A DNA stretch of 64,000 bases from Parasulfuritortus sp049322515 (lineage in GTDB: Bacteria; Pseudomonadota; Gammaproteobacteria; Burkholderiales; Thiobacillaceae). This document shows positions 7,309 through 14,608 of this stretch, piece by piece. The notes below the pieces were generated by a model. That model saw nothing but the letters and a program-made list of their open reading frames with translations, ran no database searches and was not told the DNA's origin. The translations under genes and the position numbers were made by a program. Position 1 is the first letter of the stretch, and every line of letters starts with the position of its first letter. The DNA is taken from contig JBMOQW010000012.1 in NCBI GenBank assembly GCA_049322515.1, positions 248,001 to 312,000 of the forward strand, read 5' to 3'.

Positions 7309-7541
7309 AGCAGATCAAGGTCCTCGGCAGCGGCTGCCGCAACTGCGAAACCACCGCCAAGCTGATCCAGGAAGCCGCCGCCGCAAAGGGCGTGGCCATC
7401 GAACTGGAAAAGGTCACCGACATGGCCGCCATCCTCGGCTACGGCGTCATGTCCACCCCCGGCGTGGTGGTGGATGGCCAGGTGGTGCACAGTGGCGGGG
7501 TGCCGGACAAGAAGAAAATCGACGGCTGGCTTGCCGGGTAG
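7305..7541 (+). CDS. Small thioredoxin-family protein (MTH895/redox-active disulfide type)
   Basis: 78 residues, typical of the TM0996/MTH895 group. MKQIKVLGSGCRNCETT carries a CxxC (CRNC) at residues 11-14, and GYGVMSTPGVVVDG supplies the cis-proline loop (STPG). Such proteins are small dithiol-disulfide reductases. It is the last gene of the arsenic operon and starts inside the arsM stop codon. It is therefore a candidate electron donor for ArsM or the thioredoxin-type ArsC. These proteins also accompany some permeases of the ArsP/DUF318 family, which fits this locus. Confidence 0.9.
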   Translation: MKQIKVLGSGCRNCETTAKLIQEAAAAKGVAIELEKVTDMAAILGYGVMSTPGVVVDGQVVHSGGVPDKKKIDGWLAG

Positions 7542-7613
7542 CCGCAGCGACCAGTGGCCTGACCCGAGTGCAGCCCGCCCCCGGGTGGACGCCCTGCGCC
7601 CCCCTGGCGCGAT

Positions 7614-8687
7614 CTATCCCGAGACCACCACCCCGGCCGGCCCTGCTTCCAGCGCGCCGATCACTGCCGCCTGGGCAAAACCGTGGCGACGGAAGATTGC
7701 CATGACCGCGTCCAGCGTATCGGCGGCACAGGCGACCAGGAGGCCGCCGCTGGTCTGCGGATCGGTCATCAGGGCCTGCTGCCAATCGGCGCAGCCCGCG
7801 AACAGCTCGACGCCGTGGCCGTAGCTGGCCCAGTTGCGGCCACTGGCGCCAGTGACGAAGCCGGCGCGGGCGAGGTCTGCGGCGCCGGCCAGGATCGGCA
7901 GGGCGTCGAACGTGATCCGGGCACGCAGGCCGGAGCCGCGGGCGATCTCCAGGGTGTGTCCGAGCAGGCCGAAGCCGGTCACGTCGGTCATGGCATGCAC
8001 GCCCTCCAGCTCGCCCAATTCGCTGCCCGGGGTATTGAGCTGGGTGGTGGAATCGATCATGGCCCGGTAGCCGACCTCGGTCAGGGCATCCTTCTTGAGC
8101 GCCGCGGAGTAGATGCCGACGCCCAGGCCCTTGCCCAGGATGAGCACGTCGCCAGCCTGGGCGGCACTGTTCTTCTTCACCTTGCGCGGGTCGACCACGC
8201 CGATCGCGACCAGGCCGTAGATCGGCTCCTGGGCGTCGATCGAATGGCCGCCGGCGATCGGGATGCCGGCCGCGCGCGCGGCGGCCTCGCCGCCGGCGAG
8301 AATCCTGCGGATGATGTCGTGCGGCAGCGTGTCGATCGGCATGCCGACCAGGGCCAGGGCAAACAACGGCCGGCCGCCCATGGCGTAGACATCGGAGATG
8401 GCGTTGGTGGCGGCAATCCGACCGAACTCGAACGGATCGTCGACGATCGGCATGAAGAAATCGGTGGTAGCGACGATGGCCTGGGTCTCGTTCAGCTGCC
8501 ACACGGCCGCGTCGTCGGAGGATTCGATGCCGACCAGCAGGTCGGGGTATTGGCGCATCAGCCCCTTGGAGAACGGCGTGTCGGCAAGGATTTTCTCCAG
8601 CACGGCGGGCGCGATCTTGCAGCCACAGCCGCCGCCGTGGGACAAGTGGGTGAGACGCAGGGGCGGGTTCAGAATCGGTTCGGACAT
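7614..8687 (-). CDS. selD: Selenide, water dikinase
   Basis: 357 residues, full length. The N-terminal glycine-rich loop HGGGCGCKIAP holds the catalytic Cys21 and Lys24, equivalent to E. coli Cys17/Lys20. Here the residue is cysteine, not selenocysteine. Downstream, SSDDAAVW and TDFFMPIVDDPFEFGRIAATNAISDVYAMGG-type sequence supply the ATP/Mg site. It makes selenophosphate from selenide and ATP for selenocysteine or selenouridine. No selA, selB or selU is in the window. It converges with the arsenic operon across 72 bp, in which I see no clear terminator, and lies 39 bp after lnt on the same strand. Confidence 0.95.
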   Translation of the reverse strand: MSEPILNPPLRLTHLSHGGGCGCKIAPAVLEKILADTPFSKGLMRQYPDLLVGIESSDDAAVWQLNETQAIVATTDFFMPIVDDPFEFGRIAATNAISDVYAMGGRPLFALALVGMPIDTLPHDIIRRILAGGEAAARAAGIPIAGGHSIDAQEPIYGLVAIGVVDPRKVKKNSAAQAGDVLILGKGLGVGIYSAALKKDALTEVGYRAMIDSTTQLNTPGSELGELEGVHAMTDVTGFGLLGHTLEIARGSGLRARITFDALPILAGAADLARAGFVTGASGRNWASYGHGVELFAGCADWQQALMTDPQTSGGLLVACAADTLDAVMAIFRRHGFAQAAVIGALEAGPAGVVVSG

Positions 8688-8726
8688 CGGCGTGGTTCGG
8701 TCAAGAGAGAATCAAATCAGGATAAC

Positions 8727-10184
8727 TCAGGTGGTCGCACGGGCGCGGACCAGGACCCACACCCAGCTGACCACCGCCAGGATCAGGAAAGCGGCATTGC
8801 CCCAACGGCTGTAGGGCGTCGCCCCGGTCATGCCCTGGGCTTCGCCATGCAGGGTGTCGGTGGTGAAGGGTTTCAGGCGGGCCACGGTATGGCCCCGCGC
8901 GTCGATGATCGCGGTCAGTCCGGTGTTGTTGGCCTTGAGCCACCAGCGGCCTGTCTCCAGGGCACGCATCTGGGCAATCTGATGGTGCTGCCAGGGCGCG
9001 AATGAATCCCCGAACCAGGCATCGTTGCTGACGTTGACCATCAGGGTGGCCTCGGGCAGGGCGTGCAGCAGTTCCTCGCCGAACACATCCTCGTAGCAGA
9101 TGTTCACGGCCAGGCGCTGGCCGGCCGCCACGATCGGCGCCTGGCCGGCCGCCCCTCGGCTGAAGTCGGACAGGGGAATCGCCATGGCGTCCACGAACCA
9201 GCGGAATCCGGGCGGCACGAACTCGCCGAACGGCACCAGGTGCACCTTGCGATAGCGCTGGGTGTCCTCCGCGCCGAACGCGAACAGGCTGTTGTAGTAA
9301 CGCTCGCCGGGGTCCCGCTCGGGCACCCCGACCAGCAGGTGGCCCTGGACGCGCGCGACGTGTGCGCGCAGTTCGGCCAGGTAGTCGGCCGGCACGTCCT
9401 GGTAGAGCAGCGGCCAGGCGGTTTCCGGCAGCACGACCAGGCGCGAATCGCTGTCCAAGACCGCCGTGCGGTAGGCGTCCAGGGTACTCCAGAGCACTTC
9501 CGGCTCGAACTTGACCGTCTGGGCAATATTGCCCTGGACCAGACTGACGCTGACCGGCGCGCCGGTCGGCTGGGTCCAGGCCTGGCCTGACAACGCCAGG
9601 CCGGCCGCCCACAGCACAGCCGCGCCAGCCAGCGGCAGGAAGCGCCTGGCCGCCAGGGCCCCGGCGGTGAACGCAGCCAACAGGGTGACACCATGCACGC
9701 CCAGGATCGGCGCATAGCCGGCGAGGGGTCCGTAGGGCGCCTGGGAATAGCCGAGCGCCTGCCAGGGAAAGCCGGTCAGCAGCCAGCTGCGCAGCCACTC
9801 CGCGCCGGCCCAGGCCACCGGCAGGAGCCACGCCACGCGCCAGGTCGAAGACACCGGCAGGCGCGCCGCCAGCCCGCCCGCCAGCCCGTAGAACAAAGCC
9901 AGGACACCGGCGAAGCCGAGGGTGAGTGCCGCCGCCGCAAGCACCGGCAAGCCGCCGACCTCGTGCATGCTGACATAGACCCAGGACACGCCGGCCCCGA
10001 ACCAGCCCAGCCCGAACAGCCAGGCGCGCAATCCAGCCTCGTGCGGGGTGGCCTCGCGCAGGACATGAAACAGCCCGGCCAGGGCCAGGATCGGCAGGGG
10101 AAACAGATAGAAGGGCGCGAAGCCGAACACGCTGAGGCCGCCCAGCACGAGCGACGCAAAGCGCGGAATCAGGGAATGACGCAT
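8727..10184 (-). CDS. lnt: Apolipoprotein N-acyltransferase
   Basis: 485 residues from the ATG at 10184, close to E. coli Lnt (512) and with the same N-terminal membrane segment (FASLVLGGLSVFGFAPFYLF). About six spans precede a nitrilase-fold periplasmic domain carrying the Glu-Lys-Cys triad: VVLPETAWPLL, YRKVHLVPFGEFVPP and CYEDVFGEEL. It transfers an acyl chain to the N-terminal Cys of lipoproteins in the inner membrane. An in-frame ATG pair at 10220 would add 12 residues; neither start has a strong SD, and I chose the one that matches the family length. Confidence 0.95.
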   Translation of the reverse strand: MRHSLIPRFASLVLGGLSVFGFAPFYLFPLPILALAGLFHVLREATPHEAGLRAWLFGLGWFGAGVSWVYVSMHEVGGLPVLAAAALTLGFAGVLALFYGLAGGLAARLPVSSTWRVAWLLPVAWAGAEWLRSWLLTGFPWQALGYSQAPYGPLAGYAPILGVHGVTLLAAFTAGALAARRFLPLAGAAVLWAAGLALSGQAWTQPTGAPVSVSLVQGNIAQTVKFEPEVLWSTLDAYRTAVLDSDSRLVVLPETAWPLLYQDVPADYLAELRAHVARVQGHLLVGVPERDPGERYYNSLFAFGAEDTQRYRKVHLVPFGEFVPPGFRWFVDAMAIPLSDFSRGAAGQAPIVAAGQRLAVNICYEDVFGEELLHALPEATLMVNVSNDAWFGDSFAPWQHHQIAQMRALETGRWWLKANNTGLTAIIDARGHTVARLKPFTTDTLHGEAQGMTGATPYSRWGNAAFLILAVVSWVWVLVRARATT

Positions 10185-10281
10185 GGCAGACCGAACCGGA
10201 TTGGCATGGGCGGTCATCATGCCCGAGGAAGATGACGAAAACCAAGGCCCGCCGCGCCGAACCGGCGCGCGGGCCACGCGC

Positions 10282-10545
10282 TCAGTGACGGCGCGGGGCG
10301 GGCGCCGTCGACGAAGGTCCGCGCGGCTCCAGGTGACGGAAGGTGATGCGGCCCTTGCTCAGGTCGTAGGGCGACATTTCCAGCGAAACCTTGTCGCCGG
10401 CCAGGATGCGGATATGGTGTTTGCGCATCTTGCCGGAACTGTAGGCGACCAGGTTGTGGCCGTTTTCCAGGGTGACCATGTAACGCGAGTCGGGCAACAC
10501 TTCGGTCACCACGCCGCTGAATTCAAGTAGTTCTTCCTTGGCCAT
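10282..10545 (-). CDS. infA: Translation initiation factor IF-1
   Basis: 87 residues: the S1/OB-fold core (MAKEELLEFSGVVTEVLPDSRYMV..., GHNLVAYSSGKMRKHHIRIL) plus a 15-residue Pro/Arg/Ser tail beyond the usual 72-residue end. AGGAG sits 7 bp before the start. The tailed form standing apart from the ribosomal protein operon is a familiar second-copy IF-1 in Betaproteobacteria; whether another infA exists cannot be seen here. It assists 30S initiation. It lies downstream of the cold-shock gene on the same strand, with a terminator between them, a sensible pairing because IF-1 also has RNA-melting activity. Confidence 0.93.
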   Translation of the reverse strand: MAKEELLEFSGVVTEVLPDSRYMVTLENGHNLVAYSSGKMRKHHIRILAGDKVSLEMSPYDLSKGRITFRHLEPRGPSSTAPAPRRH

Positions 10546-10575
10546 GCCAGGTCTCCTAAGTTAATTCGGAAATGC

Positions 10576-10602
10576 AAAAAGCCCGGCACGGGCCGGGCTT
10601 TT
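10576..10602 (-). terminator. Rho-independent terminator after the cold-shock gene
   Basis: On the minus strand GCCCGGC pairs with GCCGGGC around a CCGT loop and is followed by TTTTT. It lies 18 bp after the cold-shock stop codon and before infA. The plus strand also has a T run after the stem, so it may work in both directions. Confidence 0.85.
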
Positions 10603-10619
10603 CTGGTCGGGACGAAGAC

Positions 10620-10826
10620 TCAATCGGCCGAACGGATGTTGGAAGCCTGCTGACCCTTGGGGCCGGTGGTCACGTCGAACGTGACACGCTGGCCTTCCTT
10701 GAGGGTCTTGAAGCCCTGGCCCTGAATGGCGGAGAAATGCGCGAACAGGTCGTCGCCACCGCCTTCGGGGGAGATGAAGCCAAAGCCCTTGGAATCGTTG
10801 AACCACTTCACGGTACCGGAAGCCAT
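10620..10826 (-). CDS. Cold-shock domain protein (CspA family)
   Basis: 68 residues, a single cold-shock domain with both RNA-binding motifs: KGFGFIS (RNP1) and DLFAHFS (RNP2). It binds single-stranded nucleic acid and acts as an RNA chaperone. A good SD (AAGGA) is 9 bp from the ATG. A leader of up to about 230 bp precedes it on the minus strand and contains a 14-bp palindrome next to the SD; long structured leaders are a common feature of cold-regulated csp genes. Confidence 0.96.
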   Translation of the reverse strand: MASGTVKWFNDSKGFGFISPEGGGDDLFAHFSAIQGQGFKTLKEGQRVTFDVTTGPKGQQASNIRSAD

Positions 10827-11121
10827 AATTTTGATCCTTAAAAAATATTAAATTTGGGGCATGCCCCAGGGGGATCGAGGATCAAGACGGCGGGGGTGTG
10901 AAGACAGGACACCGCGAAAACGGTACTTACGCCAAACAACAACTGCACTACTTGAACATCGAACGGGCCGGACTGTGAACTGGAACGGCGGTAAAAGCAA
11001 ACGATATTTTTGCAAGGGCCCCGGATGCACCGGCTTGGTGCACAAATTTTCAGCATGTCAAGCTTTCCCCGGCCCGGTCTCGGGAGTAGAATTCGCCCCC
11101 CTTTCCGTACTCTCTCCCGGC
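10827..11121. promoter_or_regulatory. Divergent control region between the cold-shock gene and dusB
   Basis: A 295-bp gap without a supported gene. TGGGGCATGCCCCA (10855-10868) is a perfect 14-bp palindrome in the cold-shock leader, about 18 bp upstream of its SD. A perfect -35 hexamer TTGACA occurs on the minus strand near 11055-11060 but lacks a good -10 partner. On the plus strand TAGAAT (11087-11092) could be the dusB -10. The reading frame open through this gap upstream of dusB has no family similarity and is not taken as coding. Confidence 0.4.
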
Positions 11122-12147
11122 ATGCGCATCGGCCCCCACACCCTCCGGAACAATCTGGTCGTCGCTCCCATGGCGGGCGTCACCGACCGGCCGTTTCGCC
11201 AGTTGTGCAAGCGCCTCGGTGCGGGCATGGCGGTGTCCGAGATGGTGACCTCGAACTCGCTGCTGTACGGCTCGGCCAAGACCCAGCGGCGGGCCAATCA
11301 CGAGGGCGAGGTCGCGCCGATCAGCGTGCAGATCGCCGGCGCCGATCCGGCCATGCTGGCCCAGGCGGCACGCTACAACGTCGACCGCGGCGCCCAGATC
11401 ATCGACATCAACATGGGCTGCCCGGCCAAGAAGGTGTGCAACGTCATGGCCGGCTCGGCCCTGCTCAAGGACGAGCCGCTGGTCGGCCGCCTCCTCGAGG
11501 CGGTGGTCAAGGCGGTGCCCGAGGTGCCGGTCACCCTGAAGACCCGCACCGGTTGGGACAAGGACAGCCGCAACACCCTGCGCGTCCTGAAGATCGCCGA
11601 GGACGCCGGCATCCAGGCCCTGGCCCTGCATGGCCGCACCCGCGCCTGCGGCTACAGTGGCGAAGCCGAGTACGACACCATCAGGGCGGTCAAGGCGGAA
11701 GCACGCATCCCGATCATCGCCAACGGCGACATCACCACGCCCGAGAAGGCCAAGCAGGTACTCGACTACACCGGCGCCGATGGCGTCATGATCGGTCGCG
11801 CGGCCATGGGCCGGCCCTGGCTGTTCCGCGAGATCGCCCATTTCCTGGCCACCGGCGAACACCTGCCGGCGCCCGAGGTGACCGAGATCCACCAAATCCT
11901 TCTGGAACACCTGGACGACCTGTACCGCTTCTACGGCGAGCTCACTGGCATGCGCATGGCGCGCAAGCACATCGCCTGGTACACCAAGGGCCTGGCCGAC
12001 TCAGCCGGGTTCCGTCATGCCATGAACCAGCTGGAAAGCACACGAGAACAACTGGCGGCGACGAACGCCTTCTTCACCCGCGCGGCGGAACGCAGCCGCC
12101 GGCTCGAATACCTGGACGAGACACTATTGGACCGGCAGGCTGCCTGA
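11122..12147 (+). CDS. dusB: tRNA-dihydrouridine synthase B
   Basis: 341 residues. The FMN TIM barrel is clear: APMAGVTDRPFRQLC at the N-terminus, the catalytic-cysteine segment INMGCPAKKVCN (about residues 98-109), KTRTGWDK, LHGRTRACGYSG and IANGDITTP. It reduces uridine in the tRNA D-loop. The following fis gene, 35 bp downstream, reproduces the classical dusB-fis operon of Proteobacteria, which supports the B subtype. I use the ATG at 11122 because the protein aligns with the family from its first residues (MRIGPHTLRNNLVVAPM). No strong SD precedes it. Confidence 0.95.
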   Translation: MRIGPHTLRNNLVVAPMAGVTDRPFRQLCKRLGAGMAVSEMVTSNSLLYGSAKTQRRANHEGEVAPISVQIAGADPAMLAQAARYNVDRGAQIIDINMGCPAKKVCNVMAGSALLKDEPLVGRLLEAVVKAVPEVPVTLKTRTGWDKDSRNTLRVLKIAEDAGIQALALHGRTRACGYSGEAEYDTIRAVKAEARIPIIANGDITTPEKAKQVLDYTGADGVMIGRAAMGRPWLFREIAHFLATGEHLPAPEVTEIHQILLEHLDDLYRFYGELTGMRMARKHIAWYTKGLADSAGFRHAMNQLESTREQLAATNAFFTRAAERSRRLEYLDETLLDRQAA

Positions 12148-12182
12148 GCCACACGGTCCGCACAGCAAAGGGGAATAACAAG

Positions 12183-12425
12183 ATGTCGGCGGTGGATGAA
12201 AATGAACTGAGCGCTTGTGTGCGCAAGGTGATGACCCAGTATTACAAGGACCTCGACGGCGAGACCGCTGCCAACATCTATGACATGGTGATCCACTGTG
12301 TCGAGAAACCGCTGATCCAGGTGGTCATGAACAAGGCCGGCAACAACCAGAGCCGCGCCGCCGAAATGCTCGGCATCAACCGCAACACCCTGCGCAAGAA
12401 GATGTTGCAGCATGGCATCAAGTAA
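12183..12425 (+). CDS. fis: Fis-family nucleoid and DNA-bending regulator
   Basis: 80 residues, typical of betaproteobacterial Fis. The C-terminal helix-turn-helix AAEMLGINRNTLRKKM is strongly conserved, and PLIQVVMNKAGNNQSR is the dimer-contact helix. Fis bends DNA and modulates rRNA, recombination and growth-phase genes. Translation starts at the ATG in ACAAGATG, after a short purine-rich leader (AAAGGGG, 12167-12173). It is co-transcribed with dusB. Confidence 0.94.
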   Translation: MSAVDENELSACVRKVMTQYYKDLDGETAANIYDMVIHCVEKPLIQVVMNKAGNNQSRAAEMLGINRNTLRKKMLQHGIK

Positions 12426-12465
12426 CTTGGGGGAAACGAGAAACGCCACCCCGCCCCATTCGCAC

Positions 12466-12507
12466 GTTTCCCGTTTCCCGTTTCCCGTTTCCCATTTCCC
12501 GTTTCCC
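12466..12507. repeat. Six tandem 7-bp repeats (GTTTCCC) between fis and purH
   Basis: GTTTCCC is repeated six times without interruption; the fifth unit reads ATTTCCC. The complementary GGGAAAC occurs at 12431-12437, just after the fis stop, so the transcript can fold into a hairpin with several registers. There is no T run, so it is not a standard terminator. The unit length of 7 makes it prone to slippage; it lies 16 bp before the purH ATG and does not overlap coding sequence. Confidence 0.9.
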
Positions 12508-12523
12508 GCCTCTCCATAACACC

Positions 12524-14077
12524 ATGATCAAACGCGCCCTGCTTTCCGTATCCGACAAGACCGGCCTGCTCGACTTCGCCCGCGCCCTGCATGAGGCCGG
12601 CGTGGAAATGCTGTCCACCGGCGGCACCGCCAAGGCCCTCCGCGACGCCGGCCTGCCGGTGATCGACGTGTCCGACCACACTGGCTTTCCGGAAATGCTC
12701 GACGGCCGGGTCAAGACCCTGCACCCGAAGGTGCATGGGGGCATCCTCGGTCGGCGCGACCTGCCCGAACATGTCGCCACCATGCAGCAGCACGGCATCG
12801 GCACCATCGACCTGGTGTGCGTGAACCTGTACCCGTTCGTGCAGACCGTGTCCAAGCCCGGCTGCACCCTGGAAGACGCCATCGAGAACATCGACATCGG
12901 CGGCCCGGCCATGGTGCGTTCCTCGGCCAAGAACCACGCCTTCGTCACCATCGTCACCGACCCGGCCGACTACGCGAAGGTCATCGACGAGATGAAGGCC
13001 CACGGCGGCGCCGTCACCGACCAGACCCGCTTCTCGCTGGCCATCAAGGCCTTCGAACACACCGCCGCCTACGACGGCGCCATTGCCAACCACTTCGGCA
13101 AGCTGGTCGAGGAATCCGAATTCCCGCGCACCGTGAACCTGCAATTCGTCAAGGCCCAGGGCATGCGCTACGGCGAGAACCCGCACCAGAACGCCGCCTT
13201 CTATGTCGAAGCCGGCGCCAAGGAAGCGTCCATCGCCACCGCGAAGCAGCTGCAGGGCAAGGAACTCAGCTACAACAACATCGGTGACGCCGACGCCGCG
13301 CTGGAATGCGTGAAGCAGTTCGACGCCGCCCCGGCCTGCGTCATCGTCAAGCACGCCAACCCCTGCGGCGTGGCCTACGGCAAGAACCTGCTGGAGGCCT
13401 ACGACCGCGCCTACCGGACTGACCCCGAGTCGGCCTTCGGCGGCATCATCGCCTTCAACGGCGAACTCGACGCCGAGACCATGAAGACCATCGTCGAGCG
13501 CCAGTTCGTCGAGGTCATCATCGCCCCCAAGGTCAGCGCCGCTGCCGTGGACATCGCCGCCGCCAAGAAGAACGTGCGCGTGCTGGAATGCGGCCAGTGG
13601 CCCGCAGCTCCGGGCCAGCGTCTGGACTTCAAGCGGGTCAACGGCGGTTTGTTGGTGCAGGAAGCCGACCTGGCCCTGACCCACGAGATCAAGGTGGTGA
13701 CCAAGCGCGCCCCGACCGAAGCAGAAATGCGCGACCTCTTGTTCGCCTGGCGCGTCGCCAAGTACGTCAAGTCGAATGCCATCGTCTACGCCAAGGAGCA
13801 GATGACCATCGGCGTCGGCGCCGGCCAGATGAGCCGGGTCAACTCCGCCCGCATCGCCGCCATCAAGGCCGAACATGCCGGCCTTGTGGTGCCCGGCTCG
13901 GTGATGGCCTCGGACGCCTTCTTCCCGTTCCGCGACGGCATCGACAACGCCGCCCAGGCCGGCATCCAGGCGGTGATCCAGCCGGGCGGCTCGATGCGCG
14001 ACGAGGAAGTCATCGCCGCCGCCGACGAGCACGGCATGGCCATGGTGTTCACCGGCATGCGGCATTTCCGGCACTGA
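12524..14077 (+). CDS. purH: Bifunctional AICAR formyltransferase/IMP cyclohydrolase
   Basis: 517 residues, normal length. The N-terminal IMP cyclohydrolase domain (ALLSVSDKTGLLDFARAL, STGGTAKAL, VKTLHPKVHGGIL) is followed by the AICAR transformylase domain with the KHANPCGVA motif and the C-terminal SDAFFPFRDGIDNAA. It catalyses the last two steps of purine synthesis to IMP. It begins 16 bp after the heptamer repeat; the SD is weak. The next two genes are an ORF6N gene and purD, so the pur genes are interrupted by one unrelated gene. Confidence 0.97.
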   Translation: MIKRALLSVSDKTGLLDFARALHEAGVEMLSTGGTAKALRDAGLPVIDVSDHTGFPEMLDGRVKTLHPKVHGGILGRRDLPEHVATMQQHGIGTIDLVCVNLYPFVQTVSKPGCTLEDAIENIDIGGPAMVRSSAKNHAFVTIVTDPADYAKVIDEMKAHGGAVTDQTRFSLAIKAFEHTAAYDGAIANHFGKLVEESEFPRTVNLQFVKAQGMRYGENPHQNAAFYVEAGAKEASIATAKQLQGKELSYNNIGDADAALECVKQFDAAPACVIVKHANPCGVAYGKNLLEAYDRAYRTDPESAFGGIIAFNGELDAETMKTIVERQFVEVIIAPKVSAAAVDIAAAKKNVRVLECGQWPAAPGQRLDFKRVNGGLLVQEADLALTHEIKVVTKRAPTEAEMRDLLFAWRVAKYVKSNAIVYAKEQMTIGVGAGQMSRVNSARIAAIKAEHAGLVVPGSVMASDAFFPFRDGIDNAAQAGIQAVIQPGGSMRDEEVIAAADEHGMAMVFTGMRHFRH

Positions 14078-14080
14078 TCG

Positions 14081-14608
14081 ATGTCGCTGCCCGTCGCCGC
14101 CGAGGTGCAGGATCGCATCGTCTTCATCCGCCATCAGCGGGTGATGCTGAGCAGCGATCTGGCGACGTTGTACGGCGTCGAACCCAAGGTGTTGATGCAG
14201 GCCGTCAAGCGCAATATCGAGCGCTTCCCGGACGACTTCATGTTCCAGCTCAGCAAGCCCGAGTGGATCGACTTGAAGTCACAAATTGTGACTTCAAGTT
14301 GGGGCGGCGCCCGCGTCCCGCCCTATGCCTTCACCGAGCAAGGCGTGGCCATGCTGTCCAGCGTGCTGCGCAGTCCCCGCGCCGTTCAGGTCAACATCGA
14401 AATCATGCGCGCCTTCGTTCGCCTGCGCCGCATGCTGACGGAAAATCGGGCCCTGGCCGAACGCCTGGATCAGCTCGAACAACAATACGACGAACAATTC
14501 AAAGTGGTCTTCGACGCCTTGCGGCAACTGATGCGCCCGCCCGAAAAGCCCGGGCGACCCATTGGTTTCATCGCCGCAGCCACAGCGAAGAAAGGGAAAC
14601 AGTCATGA
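14081..14608 (+). CDS. ORF6N-domain protein (phage-type DNA-binding family) inside the pur operon
   Basis: 175 residues. The ORF6N domain (PF10543 type) spans roughly residues 8-100: RIVFIRHQRVMLSSDLATLYGVEPKVLMQAVKRN, RFPDDFMFQLSKPEW and PYAFTEQGVAMLSSVLRSPRA. A coiled-coil-like stretch follows (ALAERLDQLEQQYDEQF). Such proteins are typical of phages and mobile islands and are thought to bind DNA. This copy starts 3 bp after the purH stop and overlaps the purD start by ATGA, so it is fully integrated into the operon, and its base composition does not obviously differ from its neighbours. Its role here is unknown. Confidence 0.9.
   Translation: MSLPVAAEVQDRIVFIRHQRVMLSSDLATLYGVEPKVLMQAVKRNIERFPDDFMFQLSKPEWIDLKSQIVTSSWGGARVPPYAFTEQGVAMLSSVLRSPRAVQVNIEIMRAFVRLRRMLTENRALAERLDQLEQQYDEQFKVVFDALRQLMRPPEKPGRPIGFIAAATAKKGKQS

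Noticed and set aside
7614..8687. Selenocysteine codon in selD
   Set aside because: The catalytic position is an ordinary Cys codon; no in-frame TGA.
12466..12507. CRISPR array
   Set aside because: Units of 7 bp without spacers; simple tandem repeat.
12278..14134. 618-codon minus-strand open frame opposite fis and purH
   Set aside because: Shadow of purH; low-complexity His/Gly/Asp translation; crosses the heptamer repeat.
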